The notes under the pieces: model-generated
What the model was told of the DNA's origin: nothing
The model's input: the letters and a program-made list of their open reading frames with translations, nothing else
The model's database searches: none
In this document: in pieces, positions 44,002-53,035 of the stretch
How positions within the stretch are numbered: position 1 is the first letter of the stretch
Layout: the number at the start of each line of letters is the position of its first letter
Made by a program: the position numbers and the translations under genes
NCBI RefSeq assembly: GCF_006088715.1
Contig: NZ_CP030771.1
Span: 1,550,001-1,614,000, forward strand
From: Streptomyces sp. YIM 121038
GTDB lineage: Bacteria > Actinomycetota > Actinomycetes > Streptomycetales > Streptomycetaceae
Direction: 5' to 3'
Length of the DNA: 64,000 nucleotides

Positions 44002-44349
44002 ATGGACACGGTGTGGAATCGCGGGCGGCGGCTCGTCGCGGTGGCCGTCGCCGGCGCGGTGACGGCCGCCGTGGCCTTCGCGCTCGCCACGGCGGCGCCC
44101 GCGCGGCAGAGGCAGGGGCAGGAGCAGGGGCGAACGGCCGTCGCCGACGGCGGGCGGTCCGCCGCGTCGGACTGGCGCCTGGACGCGACCGCCCTGGGCC
44201 TGACGGCCACCGCGTCGGCGGCGGGACTCCTGGTGCTGCGGCGGGGAGGCCGTCACGGCGCCCGGCGCACGGCACCGGCGCGCCCGCGCGCCGTCGCGGC
44301 CACCTCCCCCGCGCCCCGGCGACCGGCCCCGCGCGCGGCGGCCCGCTGA
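44002..44349 (+). CDS. Small membrane protein, hypothetical
   Basis: A 115-residue protein with two hydrophobic helices: residues about 11-30 (VAVAVAGAVTAAVAFALATA) and about 68-85 (ALGLTATASAAGLLVL), separated by a polar Gln/Gly/Arg loop, and a basic Pro/Ala-rich tail. The ATG at 44002 follows GTGGGGAG. Its stop overlaps the next start in TGATG, so the two genes are translationally coupled; it may assist the TRIC channel. No family is recognised. Confidence 0.65.
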   Translation: MDTVWNRGRRLVAVAVAGAVTAAVAFALATAAPARQRQGQEQGRTAVADGGRSAASDWRLDATALGLTATASAAGLLVLRRGGRHGARRTAPARPRAVAATSPAPRRPAPRAAAR

Positions 44350-44975
44350 TGCTGCACGCGCTCTACCTCGTCGGCATCGCCGCCTTCGCCGCGAGCGGCG
44401 TGCTCGCCGCGCACCGGGCGCGGATGGACCCCTTCGGCGGGCTCGTCCTCGCCTTCGTGGCCTCCATCTCCGGCGGCACGCTGCGGGACCTGATCCTGGA
44501 CCGCCACCCGCTGTACTGGACCCACGACTGGGTCCTGCTCACCGTGATCGCGGTCACGGGCGTCACCACGATGCTGTATCTGCGCCACCGCGAGCTGCCG
44601 CAGCGCACGCTGATGGTGGTGGACGCGGTGGGCCTCGCCGTGGTGACCGTCATGGGCGCGCAGGCCGCCATCGACGCGCACGTCACCCCGCTCGCCGTGA
44701 TCATCCTGGCCGTCCTGACGGGGGTGACGGGCGAGGTCCTGCGCGACGTGCTGTGCGGGCAGTTCCCGCCGCTGCTGCTGCGCGAGGAGGTGTACGCGAC
44801 CGCCGCGCTCGCGGGCGCCGGCTGCTACCTCGGGCTGCACCACACGGGCGCGTCCCCGACCACCACCACGGTGACGTCGGCCGTCCTCGTCCTCGCGCTG
44901 CGCCTCGCGGCGATCACCAGGTCGCTGCACCTGCCGCCGCTGTCCCGGGCCCGGGCCCCGCGCGCGGACCGCTGA
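44349..44975 (+). CDS. TRIC/UPF0126 family cation channel
   Basis: A 208-residue membrane protein with seven helices in two repeats. Repeat motifs: LVLAFVASISGGTLRDLILDRHPLYW and ILAVLTGVTGEVLRDVLCGQFPPLL, the Gly-Gly/Gly-Thr kinked helices typical of bacterial homologues of trimeric intracellular cation channels (UPF0126). Members conduct monovalent cations, notably potassium. ATG at 44349 shares the A with the upstream TGA. Confidence 0.9.
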   Translation: MLHALYLVGIAAFAASGVLAAHRARMDPFGGLVLAFVASISGGTLRDLILDRHPLYWTHDWVLLTVIAVTGVTTMLYLRHRELPQRTLMVVDAVGLAVVTVMGAQAAIDAHVTPLAVIILAVLTGVTGEVLRDVLCGQFPPLLLREEVYATAALAGAGCYLGLHHTGASPTTTTVTSAVLVLALRLAAITRSLHLPPLSRARAPRADR

Positions 44976-45031
44976 CCGCCCGCCGGAGAAATCCGGTTGT
45001 CCGGCGCGGAGCCCCCTGCTGAAGTGGCCGG

Positions 45032-45838
45032 ATGGACTCGACAGCGGCCCTCGCGGCATACGACCAGCAGATCCGGCAGAGCCCCGACCCGGAGGGGCCC
45101 GGCGGCCGCGTGGAGGGGGCGGACGGCGTCATCCGCCATGTCGGCGCCGCCGCCCACGACTGGAACGGCGTGCTGTGGTCGGACCTCGACCCGGCCACGG
45201 CCGATGCCGCGATCGCCGCGCAGGTGCGCCTGTTCACCGGCCTGGGGCGCGAGTTCGAGTGGAAGCTGTACTCCCACGACCTGCCCGCCGATCTGCCCGA
45301 GCGGCTTCTCGCCGCCGGGTTCGCGCCCGAGCCCGCCGAGACCCTGATGGTCACGGAGGTCGACGCGCTGCCCCTGGACGCCGCCGCGCCCGAGGGGATC
45401 GAGCTCGTCCCGGTGACGGACGAGGCGGGGGTGCGGCTGATGGTCGCCGCGCACGACCGGGCCTTCGGCTCGGACGGCGCCGCGCTCGGCCGGCAGGTGC
45501 TCGACCAGCTGACCGCGGCGCCCGACACGCTCGCCGTGGTCGTCGCGCTGGCCGGGGACGAGCCGGTGAGCTCGGCGCGCATCGAGTTCCGGCCGGGCAC
45601 GGACTTCGCGGGCCTGTGGGGCGGCGGCACCGTGGCGGCGTGGCGCGGCAGGGGCATCTACCGCGCGCTGATCGCCCACCGCGCCCGCCTCGCCGCCGCC
45701 CGCGGCGTGCGCTACCTCCAGGTCGACGCGTCCAGCGAGAGCCGCCCGATCCTGCGGCGGCTCGGCTTCGCGGAACTGGCCACGACCACGCCGTACGTGT
45801 ACCGGCCCGGGGAGCCGCTCAGCCCAGGAGCTCGATGA
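45032..45838 (+). CDS. GNAT family N-acetyltransferase
   Basis: A 268-residue protein with a non-catalytic N-terminal half and a GNAT domain in the second half. The acetyl-CoA loop is GGTVAAWRGRGIYRALIAHRARLAAARG, followed by YLQVDASSESRPILRRLGF. Substrate unknown. The 3' end overlaps the convergent isochorismatase gene by 20 bp, which excludes a conventional terminator there. Confidence 0.88.
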   Translation: MDSTAALAAYDQQIRQSPDPEGPGGRVEGADGVIRHVGAAAHDWNGVLWSDLDPATADAAIAAQVRLFTGLGREFEWKLYSHDLPADLPERLLAAGFAPEPAETLMVTEVDALPLDAAAPEGIELVPVTDEAGVRLMVAAHDRAFGSDGAALGRQVLDQLTAAPDTLAVVVALAGDEPVSSARIEFRPGTDFAGLWGGGTVAAWRGRGIYRALIAHRARLAAARGVRYLQVDASSESRPILRRLGFAELATTTPYVYRPGEPLSPGAR

Positions 45839-46373
45839 TCGCCTCGGCGGTGTCCGTCTCGCCGAGCCGCGGGAAGACCTTCTCGACGGCGGCCAGATGG
45901 GCCTGCTCGTCCATGTCGGTCACGGCGTCCACGGCCACCGTCACGTGGTAGCCGTGCTCGTGCGCCGCCCGGGCCGTCGACTCCACGCCGAACGCCGTGG
46001 CGATGCCGCCGACGACGACCTGGGTGACGCCCCTGCGGCGCAGCTGGAGGTCGAGGTCGGTGCCGTGGAAGGCGCCCCACTGGTGCTTGGTGACGACGAT
46101 GTCGCTGTCCTGGCGGTCCAGTTCGGGGCGCAGCTCCGCCCAGTCGGCGGGGGTCGCGCCACCGCCGCCGAGCGTGACCTCGGTGCGCCCGGGCGCCCGG
46201 CCCGTCACGCGGACCAGGACGACGGGCAGCCCGTGCGCGCGGAAGGCGGCGGCGAGCCGGGCCCCGCGCTCGACGATCCGGTCGGCCGGATGGAGCGTGG
46301 GCAGGGCGGTGATGCCCTTCTGCAGGTCGACGAGGACGAGAGCGGTCTTCGGGTCGAGGGTGGTGGCGGTCAT
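45819..46373 (-). CDS. Isochorismatase/cysteine hydrolase family protein
   Basis: A 184-residue hydrolase. Catalytic triad pattern: Asp in TALVLVDLQKGI, Lys in IVVTKHQWGAFHGTDLD and the region VTQVVVGGIATAFGVESTARAA, in which the usual nucleophilic Cys position reads Ala/Phe-Gly (GIATAFGVES). Loss of the Cys would resemble true isochorismatases, which also lack it. Start at 46373; a MarR gene lies upstream on the same strand (47 bp spacing), making an operon likely. Confidence 0.86.
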   Translation of the reverse strand: MTATTLDPKTALVLVDLQKGITALPTLHPADRIVERGARLAAAFRAHGLPVVLVRVTGRAPGRTEVTLGGGGATPADWAELRPELDRQDSDIVVTKHQWGAFHGTDLDLQLRRRGVTQVVVGGIATAFGVESTARAAHEHGYHVTVAVDAVTDMDEQAHLAAVEKVFPRLGETDTAEAIIELLG

Positions 46374-46420
46374 GGGGGTGCCTTTCTCGTACGGGGTGGG
46401 GGCACTCGGCGGCGCCGGGG

Positions 46421-46870
46421 TCACGGGTGGACCAGGCGCTCCAGGAGCACGACGGCGTCGGCCAGCTGCCGCTGCTCGCGCTCGTCGAGGCGGTCCGCGA
46501 CGGCCGCCGCGAGCCAGTTCCGCTTGGCGTCCCGCGCCTCGGCGAGCACCCGGCGGCCGCGCTCGGTCGCGGAGACCACGGACCGGCGTCCGTCGTGCGG
46601 GTCCGGCGCGCGCTCGATCAGGCCCTCGGCCTCCAGAGCGCCGACGGTCAGGCGCATGGACTGGGGCCGCACGTGCTCGGCGCGGGCCAGCTCCGCCGTG
46701 GTGGCGGGCGCCTCCGCGAGCAGGGCGAGCGCGGACCGCTGCGAGGCCGTCAGGCCGGTCTCCGGCGTCTGCGTGCGCAGTCTGCGCACGACGTGCCGGA
46801 CGGCGACGGTGAGGTCGGCGGCGATCTGCTCCGGCCCGGGTCCAGCCGTGCTTCCTGACGATTCGGTCAT
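46421..46870 (-). CDS. MarR family transcriptional regulator
   Basis: A 149-residue MarR regulator. Winged helix: LTASQRSALALLAEAPATTAELARAE, then RPQSMRLTVGALEAEGLIER and the wing DPHDGRRSVVSATERGR. It precedes the isochorismatase gene and is itself preceded by a 40-bp perfect palindrome 14 bp upstream of its start, a likely autoregulatory operator. The expected ligand is a small phenolic compound by family habit; this is inference. Confidence 0.92.
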   Translation of the reverse strand: MTESSGSTAGPGPEQIAADLTVAVRHVVRRLRTQTPETGLTASQRSALALLAEAPATTAELARAEHVRPQSMRLTVGALEAEGLIERAPDPHDGRRSVVSATERGRRVLAEARDAKRNWLAAAVADRLDEREQRQLADAVVLLERLVHP

Positions 46871-46883
46871 GACGACACCGTAC

Positions 46884-46923
46884 GAAATAGGCAGGCAGAC
46901 TTGCAAGTCTGCCTGCCTATTTC
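46884..46923. promoter_or_regulatory. 40-bp perfect palindrome, MarR operator candidate
   Basis: Two uninterrupted 20-base arms, left arm GAAATAGGCAGGCAGACTTG and right arm its exact reverse complement, without a spacer. The core ACTTGCAAGT is typical of MarR-type sites. It lies 14 bp before the MarR ATG and 19 bp after the stop of the isoaspartyl peptidase gene on the same strand, so it could also act as a terminator in RNA. Confidence 0.85.
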
Positions 46924-46941
46924 CTGAAGGTCCGCGGCGTC

Positions 46942-48069
46942 TCAACTGTTGGGCGGCGTCTCGTCCGGGAAGATCTTCGTGACCGCCTCGCCGTCCTCGG
47001 TCAGATAGCCGTGCAGCATGCCGGGGCTGCTGTGCGGCGCGTCGAACTGCCCGTCGGGCGCGAGGGCGATCACACCTCCGTCGCCGCCGAGGGCCGGAAG
47101 GCGCTTGACGATCACCTCGTACGCGGCCTTCGCCACGCCCACGCCCTTGAACTCCATGAGGTTCGAGATCGTCGCGGTGGCCCCGCCCCGGATGAACACC
47201 TCGCCCGCGCCGGTGGCGCTCGCCGCGACCGTGCCGTTCTTCGCGTACGTGCCCGCGCCGATCAGGGGCGAGTCGCCGACGCGGCCGGGGAGCTTGTTGG
47301 TCAGGCCGCCGGTGGAGGTCGCCGCCGCCAGGTCGCGGCGCTTGTCGACGGCGACCGCGCCGACCGTGCCCTTGGACTGCTCGTCGGCGAGGGCGGCCGG
47401 GGAGCGCGCGGCCTTGCTGTCGCCCTTCTCGGCCTCCTTGGCGGCCATCAGGGCGTCCCAGCGCGCCTGCGTCCAGTAGTAGTCCTGGGTGACGGTCCGC
47501 AGCCCGTGCCGGGCGCCGAAGTCGTCGGCGCCCTCGCCCGCGAGCAGCACGTGCTTCGACTTGTCCATGACGGCCCGGGCGCCCTCGATGGGGTTGCGCA
47601 GGCTTTTCACGCCCGCCACGGCACCGGCCTTCAGGTCCGAGCCGCGCATGAGGGACGCGTCCAGCTCGTGGCCCGCGTCGGCGGTGAAGACCGCGCCCTT
47701 GCCCGCGTTGAACAGCGGGTTGTCCTCCAGCCGCGTGACCGCCGCCTGGACGGCGTCCACGCTGGAACCGCCCTTGTCGAGCACCTTCTGCCCGGCTCTG
47801 AGGGCCTCGGTGAGCCCGTCCCGGTACGCCTTCTCGCGCTCCGGCGTGGTCTTGTCGCGGTCGAGGGCGGTGCCGGCGCCGCCGTGCACGGCGAGCACCA
47901 CGTTCCGGGCGTCGGGCCTGGCCTTGCCCGTGGGCCGGGCGTCGGCGGCGGCAGCGGCGCGACCGTCCGGAGCGCGCTCCCCGCCCTGCGGGAGGGCGAG
48001 CGCGGTGGCGGTGACCGCGGCGGCGGTGGCGAGGGCGGGAACCAGCCAGGTCAAGGGACGTAAGCGCAT
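46942..48069 (-). CDS. Exported isoaspartyl peptidase/L-asparaginase (Ntn hydrolase)
   Basis: A 375-residue type 2 asparaginase. A signal peptide (LTWLVPALATAAAVTATALALP) is followed by the alpha subunit (VLAVHGGAGTALDRD, NPLFNAGKGAVFTADAGHELDASLM) and the self-cleavage site with catalytic Thr in KGTVGAVAVDKR; STGGLTNKLPGRVGDSPLIG completes the active site. It hydrolyses isoaspartyl dipeptides and asparagine outside the cell. Start at 48069 has GAGGAG five bases upstream. About 40 residues longer than cytosolic relatives because of the leader. Confidence 0.92.
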   Translation of the reverse strand: MRLRPLTWLVPALATAAAVTATALALPQGGERAPDGRAAAAADARPTGKARPDARNVVLAVHGGAGTALDRDKTTPEREKAYRDGLTEALRAGQKVLDKGGSSVDAVQAAVTRLEDNPLFNAGKGAVFTADAGHELDASLMRGSDLKAGAVAGVKSLRNPIEGARAVMDKSKHVLLAGEGADDFGARHGLRTVTQDYYWTQARWDALMAAKEAEKGDSKAARSPAALADEQSKGTVGAVAVDKRRDLAAATSTGGLTNKLPGRVGDSPLIGAGTYAKNGTVAASATGAGEVFIRGGATATISNLMEFKGVGVAKAAYEVIVKRLPALGGDGGVIALAPDGQFDAPHSSPGMLHGYLTEDGEAVTKIFPDETPPNS

Positions 48070-48191
48070 GGGCACTCCTCGGCAGGACGACGACGGGGCC
48101 ACCGTAAGGGCATGCACATGACGCCAACCAGAGGGCGTGACGCGGGGGGCAGCGGCGGCGGACCGCCCCCTCCCCCCGCGCCGCGGGCGTG

Positions 48192-49418
48192 TCACCGGAT
48201 CGGCAGCCCCGACAGCGTGCGCGCGATCACCAGGCGCTGGATCTCGCTCGTCCCCTCGAAGATCGTGTAGATCGCGGCGTCCCGGTGCATGCGCTCCACC
48301 GGGTACTCGCGCGTGTAGCCGTTGCCGCCGAGGATCTGGATCGCCTGCGCGGTGACCTTCTTGGCCGTCTCGCTGGCGAACAGCTTGGACATGGAGCCCT
48401 CGGCGCTCTCGAACTTCTTGCCCGTGACCGCCATCCAGGAGGCGCGCCACACCAGCAGCCGGGCCGCGTCGATCTGCGTGCGCATGTCCGCGAGCTGGAA
48501 GGCGACGCCCTGGTTGTCGATGATCGGGCGGCCGAACTGCTCGCGCGTCCTCGCGTACTCCAGCGCCTCCTCGTACGCGGCGCGGGCGGTGCCCACGGCC
48601 ATCGCGCCGACGGCCGGGCGCGAGGCCTCGAAGGTGGCCATGGCCGCGTTCTTCACGCGCTCGCCGCCGCTCTTCGCCCGCTCCCGCGCGCGGGCGAGCC
48701 GCTCGTCCAGCTTCTCCTTGCCGCCGAGCAGACAGGAACCGGGGACGCGTACGCCCTCCAGGACGACCTCGGCGGTGTGCGAGGCGCGGATGCCGTGCTT
48801 CTTGAACTTCTGCCCCTGGGACAGACCGGGCGTGCCCGGCGGCACGATGAAGGAGGCGTGCCCCTTGGAGCCGAGGTCGGGGTCGACCACGGCGACGACG
48901 ACGTGGACGTTGGCGATGCCGCCGTTCGTCGCCCAGGTCTTGGTGCCGTTCAGGACCCACTCGTCCTTGACCTCGTCGTAGACCGCGCGGGTGCGCATCG
49001 AGGCCACGTCGGAGCCCGCGTCCGGCTCGGACGAGCAGAAGGCGGCGACCTTGACGTCGCTGGCGTCGCCATACATCTGCGGGATCCAGGTGCCGATCTG
49101 CTCCTCGGTGCCGTTGGCGAGGACGCCCACGGCGGCGAGGCCGGTGCCGACGATGGACAGGGCGATGCCCGCGTCGCCCCAGAACAGCTCCTCCATGGCC
49201 ATCGGTATGCCGAGCCCGGTGGGGTCGAAGTACTGCTGCGCGTAGAAGTCCAGGGAGTAGATGCCCACCTTCGCGGCCTCCTGGATGACCGGCCAGGGCG
49301 TCTCCTCGCGCTCGTCCCACTCGGCGGCCGCGGGACGGATCACGTCCGCGGCGAACCCGTGGAGCCAGTCCCTGACCTCCTTCTGTTCGTCGTTGAGCTC
49401 CATGGTGAACTCGGCCAT
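48192..49418 (-). CDS. Acyl-CoA dehydrogenase
   Basis: A 408-residue FAD enzyme for the first step of beta-oxidation or a related alpha-beta desaturation. Seen: [39 protein letters not shown], the third-domain sequence [21 protein letters not shown] and the catalytic Glu in [21 protein letters not shown]. The ACAD genes of fatty-acid or branched-chain pathways look alike, so the chain-length preference is open. It is divergent from a TetR gene and separated by two dyads. Confidence 0.94.
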   Translation of the reverse strand: MAEFTMELNDEQKEVRDWLHGFAADVIRPAAAEWDEREETPWPVIQEAAKVGIYSLDFYAQQYFDPTGLGIPMAMEELFWGDAGIALSIVGTGLAAVGVLANGTEEQIGTWIPQMYGDASDVKVAAFCSSEPDAGSDVASMRTRAVYDEVKDEWVLNGTKTWATNGGIANVHVVVAVVDPDLGSKGHASFIVPPGTPGLSQGQKFKKHGIRASHTAEVVLEGVRVPGSCLLGGKEKLDERLARARERAKSGGERVKNAAMATFEASRPAVGAMAVGTARAAYEEALEYARTREQFGRPIIDNQGVAFQLADMRTQIDAARLLVWRASWMAVTGKKFESAEGSMSKLFASETAKKVTAQAIQILGGNGYTREYPVERMHRDAAIYTIFEGTSEIQRLVIARTLSGLPIR

Positions 49419-49447
49419 GACCCCTCCAGGCTGCGAACCCGTGCTAC

Positions 49448-49484
49448 GTTACTTGCGGTAACTGGAGTCTGTTACCGGCCGGTA
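49448..49484. promoter_or_regulatory. Two GTTAC-type dyads in the acyl-CoA dehydrogenase/TetR promoter region
   Basis: GTTAC-TTGCG-GTAAC at 49448-49462 and the palindrome TACCGGCCGGTA at 49473-49484. Both lie between the divergent starts and share the TTAC...GTA pattern, consistent with operators for the adjacent TetR protein. Confidence 0.6.
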
Positions 49485-49580
49485 GCCTGTGTCAACTCCC
49501 GGCAGCCCGTTCGATGCGCGAGGGCTTCCGGGTGTTACGTTGCGCGTTGCGTCAGGAATCGCACGGGCGGAGAACACCAC

Positions 49581-50234
49581 ATGGAGACCACGCAGCGGAC
49601 CGATCAACAGCGGTCCGCCGAGCAACGACGGCGCGAACTCCTTGAGGCGGCCGACCGCGTCGTGCTCCGCGACGGCCCCGGGGCCTCGATGAACGCCATC
49701 GCCGCCGAGGCGGGCATCACCAAGCCCATCCTGTACCGGCACTTCGGCGACAAGGGCGGCCTCTACGCGGCGCTCGCCAAGCGCCACACGGACGCGCTGC
49801 TCGCCTCGCTGCGCGCGGCCCTGGACGCCCCGGCCGAGCGCAGGGAGCGCGTGGAGGCCACCCTCGACACCTACCTCGCGGCGATCGAGGCCCGGCCGCA
49901 GGTCTACCGCTTCCTCATGCATCCGTCGGAAGCCGTCTCGTCCGGCGAGGTGAGCGGCGAGGGCTTCGACGTGGGCCTGCACTCCGCTCCCCTGCTGCGG
50001 CGCCTCGGCGAGGAGCTCGCCGAGGTCATCGAGGAGCGCGTCGACCTCGGCCCGCAGAGCGCGGAGCTCGCGCGCGTGTGGGGCCACGGCATCGTCGGCA
50101 TGATGCACGCCGCGGGCGACTGGTGGCTGGGCGAACGCCCCTGCCCCCGCGCCCAGTTGGTGCGCAGCCTGGCGGACCTGCTCTGGGGCCGCCTGGCCGC
50201 CGCGGGCAACCGCGTGGGCGGGCCCGGCTTCTGA
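49581..50234 (+). CDS. TetR family transcriptional regulator
   Basis: A 217-residue TetR regulator. HTH near residues 35-65: MNAIAAEAGITKPILYRHFGDKGGLYAAL. The C-terminal domain (LDTYLAAIEARPQVYRFLMHPSEA) resembles regulators of fatty-acid degradation by arrangement. It is divergent from an acyl-CoA dehydrogenase gene, its probable target. ATG at 49581 follows GCGGAGA. Confidence 0.92.
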   Translation: METTQRTDQQRSAEQRRRELLEAADRVVLRDGPGASMNAIAAEAGITKPILYRHFGDKGGLYAALAKRHTDALLASLRAALDAPAERRERVEATLDTYLAAIEARPQVYRFLMHPSEAVSSGEVSGEGFDVGLHSAPLLRRLGEELAEVIEERVDLGPQSAELARVWGHGIVGMMHAAGDWWLGERPCPRAQLVRSLADLLWGRLAAAGNRVGGPGF

Positions 50235-50240
50235 GAGCCG

Positions 50241-50275
50241 CGAGGGCCCGGCGCGCGCCGCGCCCCGGGCCCTCG
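50241..50275. terminator. Bidirectional terminator-like hairpin between TetR and def
   Basis: Stem CGAGGGCCCGG / CCGGGCCCTCG (11 bp) with a 13-base loop between convergent genes. Confidence 0.7.
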
Positions 50276-50295
50276 CCTCCGCCTCGCCCGACGGC

Positions 50296-50841
50296 TCAGG
50301 CCGTCGTCGCCCAGGGCGCCCGCGCCGCCCGGCGCAGCACCCGCCGCCTGCGCCAGCCCGTGACGTGGTCCGTGTACACGCCGCCCGCCAGGTGGTCGCT
50401 CTCGTGCTGCAGACAGCGCGCGAAGAATCCGGTGCCGTGCACCCGCACCGGCTCCCCCGTCACGCTCACGCCCTCGACGACCGCGTGGTCGAAGCGCGGC
50501 GTCGCCGCCTCCAGGCCCGGCAGCGACAGACAGCCCTCGGGGCCGCGCACCGTCACGCCGTCGAGCTCCACCACCCGCGGGTTCACCACGTGACCGAGGT
50601 GGCGCACGTCCTCGTCGTCCGGGCAGTCGTACACGAACACCTGGAGGCCCACGCCGACCTGGTTGGCGGCGAGGCCGACGCCCCGGGCCGCGTACATCGT
50701 GGCGAACATGTCCTCGACGAGGGCCGCCAGTTGGGGCCCGAAGTCCGTCACCTCCGCACAGGGGGTGTGCAGCACGGGGTCACCGAGCAGGGTCAGGGGT
50801 CGTACGCGCCCTGAGGCGCCCGGGATCGAGCCGTGTCGCAT
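50296..50841 (-). CDS. def: Peptide deformylase
   Basis: A 181-residue metallohydrolase that removes the N-formyl group from nascent proteins. All three motifs are present: GVGLAANQVGVG, EGCLSLPG (metal Cys) and LQHESDHLAGG (HExxH with both His and Glu). Start at 50841 (MRHGSIPGASG) rather than the extension to 51018, which overlaps the divergent murT promoter. Streptomyces usually have several deformylases; this one looks complete. Confidence 0.93.
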   Translation of the reverse strand: MRHGSIPGASGRVRPLTLLGDPVLHTPCAEVTDFGPQLAALVEDMFATMYAARGVGLAANQVGVGLQVFVYDCPDDEDVRHLGHVVNPRVVELDGVTVRGPEGCLSLPGLEAATPRFDHAVVEGVSVTGEPVRVHGTGFFARCLQHESDHLAGGVYTDHVTGWRRRRVLRRAARAPWATTA

Positions 50842-50978
50842 GGCCGCAAGAGTACGGTCCAGGGGACAGCAGTGGTGCCGGGTGGTGGTGCGATTCGGGC
50901 TTGTCAGTCGATCTCGATAGGCTGGGCCGACACGATGCCGGGCAGGCGCGGCGCCGTACGCAAGGAGGACCCAGAACG

Positions 50979-52226
50979 ATGGCAGGACACCCTGGCAGCT
51001 CAGAGCCGCTGTCGGCACGCGCCAAGCTGGCCGTGACGGCGGGCAAGGCGGCCGCGGCGGTGTCGCGCGCGGCGGGCCGCGGCAGCGGTTCGGTGATCGG
51101 CGGCAAGGTCGCGCTCAGACTCGACCCGGAGCTCCTCGGCCGGCTCGCGACCCACCTCGACGTGGTCCTGGTCTCGGCCACGAACGGCAAGACGACCACG
51201 ACGCGCCTGATCGCCGAGGCCCTGCGCGCCAGCGGCCAGGTCGTGTCCAACGCCCTCGGCGCGAACATGCCCGCGGGCATCACCTCCGCCCTCGCGGGCG
51301 GCTCGGACGCCAAGTTCGGCGTGATCGAGGTCGACGAGAAGTACCTGGCGGGCGTCGCCCGCGACGTCGACCCCAAGGCGATCGCGCTCCTGAACCTCTC
51401 GCGCGACCAGCTCGACCGCGCGGCCGAGACCCGCATGCTCGCCGAGAAGTGGCGCGAGGGCCTGGCGGGCACCAAGGCCGTCGTCATCGCCAACGCCGAC
51501 GACCCGCTGGTCGTCTGGGCCGCCTCCTCCTCGCCGAACGTGGTGTGGGTGGCCGCGGGCCAGGCCTGGAAGGACGACGCCTGGTCGTGCCCGGCCTGCG
51601 GCGGCGTCATGCAGCGCCCCGGCGACGACTGGTACTGCGGCGAGTGCGGCTTCCGCCGCCCCACGCCCAGCTGGGCGCTGTCCGGCGACCACGTCCTGGA
51701 CCCGCACGGCTCGGCCTGGCCGATCCACCTCCAGCTCCCGGGCCGGGCGAACAAGGCGAACGCGACCTCGTCCGCCGCCGTCGCCGCCGTCTTCGGCGTG
51801 CCGCCGCAGGTCGCCCTGGAGCGGATGTATCAGGTCCAGGCCGTCGCGGGCCGCTATGACGTGGTCCAGTTCCAGGGCCGTGACCTGCGTCTCCTGCTCG
51901 CCAAGAACCCGGCGGGCTGGCTCGAAACGTTTTCGCTGATCGACGGGCCCCCGGCCCCGGTGATCCTCTCGGTGAACGCGCGCGGGGCCGACGGCACCGA
52001 CACCTCCTGGCTGTGGGACGTCGACTACACCCGGCTCGCCGGTCACCCGATCTTCGTGCTCGGCGACCGCAAGCTGGACCTCGCCGTCCGCCTGGAGGTC
52101 GCGAACCTGGACTTCCGCGTCTGCGAGAGCCTCGACGAGGCCGTGCAGCTGGCCCCGCCCGGCCGCATCGAGACCATCGCGAACTACACCGCCTTCCAGG
52201 ACCTGCGCCGCCGCGTGGGCAACTGA
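50979..52226 (+). CDS. murT: Lipid II isoglutaminyl synthase subunit MurT
   Basis: A 415-residue Mur-ligase-type subunit that, with GatD, amidates the D-Glu of lipid II. Seen: ATP loop VLVSATNGKTTTTRLIAEAL, VIEVDEKYLAGV, the Cys4 zinc ribbon (CPACGG and CGECG, around residues 207-226) typical of MurT, and the DUF1727 C-terminal domain with NPAGWLETF. ATG at 50979 follows AAGGAGG with ten bases spacing. GatD is 33 bp downstream in the same operon. Confidence 0.95.
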   Translation: MAGHPGSSEPLSARAKLAVTAGKAAAAVSRAAGRGSGSVIGGKVALRLDPELLGRLATHLDVVLVSATNGKTTTTRLIAEALRASGQVVSNALGANMPAGITSALAGGSDAKFGVIEVDEKYLAGVARDVDPKAIALLNLSRDQLDRAAETRMLAEKWREGLAGTKAVVIANADDPLVVWAASSSPNVVWVAAGQAWKDDAWSCPACGGVMQRPGDDWYCGECGFRRPTPSWALSGDHVLDPHGSAWPIHLQLPGRANKANATSSAAVAAVFGVPPQVALERMYQVQAVAGRYDVVQFQGRDLRLLLAKNPAGWLETFSLIDGPPAPVILSVNARGADGTDTSWLWDVDYTRLAGHPIFVLGDRKLDLAVRLEVANLDFRVCESLDEAVQLAPPGRIETIANYTAFQDLRRRVGN

Positions 52227-52259
52227 CCGCGCCCCGACCGTCACTGAGGACCAATGAGC

Positions 52260-52988
52260 ATGAGCGACAACAGCCTCCGGCTGGTCTGGGTCTACCCGGA
52301 CCTGCTGTCCACGTACGGGGACCAGGGCAACGCCCTGGTCGTGGAGCGCCGCGCCCACCAGCGCGGCCTCCAGGTCGAGCGCTACGACGTGCGCAGCGAC
52401 CAGCCGGTGCCCACCTCCGGCGACATCTACCTGATCGGCGGCGGCGAGGACCGGCCGCAGCGGCTCGCGGCCGAGCGCCTGCGCCGCGACGGCGGCCTCC
52501 AGCGGGCCGTGGGCAACGGCGCGATCGTCTTCTCGGTCTGCGCCGGCTACCAGATCCTGGGCAACGAGTTCATCAACGACCTGGGCCAGCGCGAGCCCGG
52601 CCTCGGCCTGCTCGACGTGGTCTCCGTGCGCGGCGAGGGCGAGCGCTGCGTCGGTGACGTCCTCGGCGACATCGACCCGCAGCTCGGCCTGCCGGAGCTC
52701 ACCGGCTTCGAGAACCACCAGGGCGTCACGCACATCGGCCCCAACGCCCGCCCGCTGGCCCGCGTCCGCCTCGGCAAGGGCAACGGCACGGGCGACGGCA
52801 CGGAAGGCGCCTACAACGGCACCGTCTTCGGGACGTACATGCACGGGCCCGTCCTGGCCCGCAACCCGCTGCTCGCCGACCTGCTCCTGAAGCTGGCGCT
52901 CGACGTGAACGCACTGCCGCCGACGGACGACCGCTGGTACGAGGCGCTGCGCGCCGAGCGGATCGCGGCCGCCCAGCAGCCCGCGTAA
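52260..52988 (+). CDS. gatD: Lipid II isoglutaminyl synthase subunit GatD (glutamine amidotransferase)
   Basis: A CobB/CobQ-like glutaminase subunit delivering ammonia to MurT. Nucleophile Cys in IVFSVCAGYQILG, and the catalytic His in FGTYMHGPVLARNP. It begins LRLVWVYPDLLSTYGDQGNALVV, the family signature. Two starts are possible (ATG at 52254 and 52260, the sequence reading MSMSDNS); the second is listed, giving 242 residues. The operon ends in a strong hairpin. Confidence 0.94.
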   Translation: MSDNSLRLVWVYPDLLSTYGDQGNALVVERRAHQRGLQVERYDVRSDQPVPTSGDIYLIGGGEDRPQRLAAERLRRDGGLQRAVGNGAIVFSVCAGYQILGNEFINDLGQREPGLGLLDVVSVRGEGERCVGDVLGDIDPQLGLPELTGFENHQGVTHIGPNARPLARVRLGKGNGTGDGTEGAYNGTVFGTYMHGPVLARNPLLADLLLKLALDVNALPPTDDRWYEALRAERIAAAQQPA

Positions 52989-53035
52989 CGCCTTCGGCGC
53001 GGGGTGCGGCTCTGTCGCGCTTCGCGCTCGTCCTC

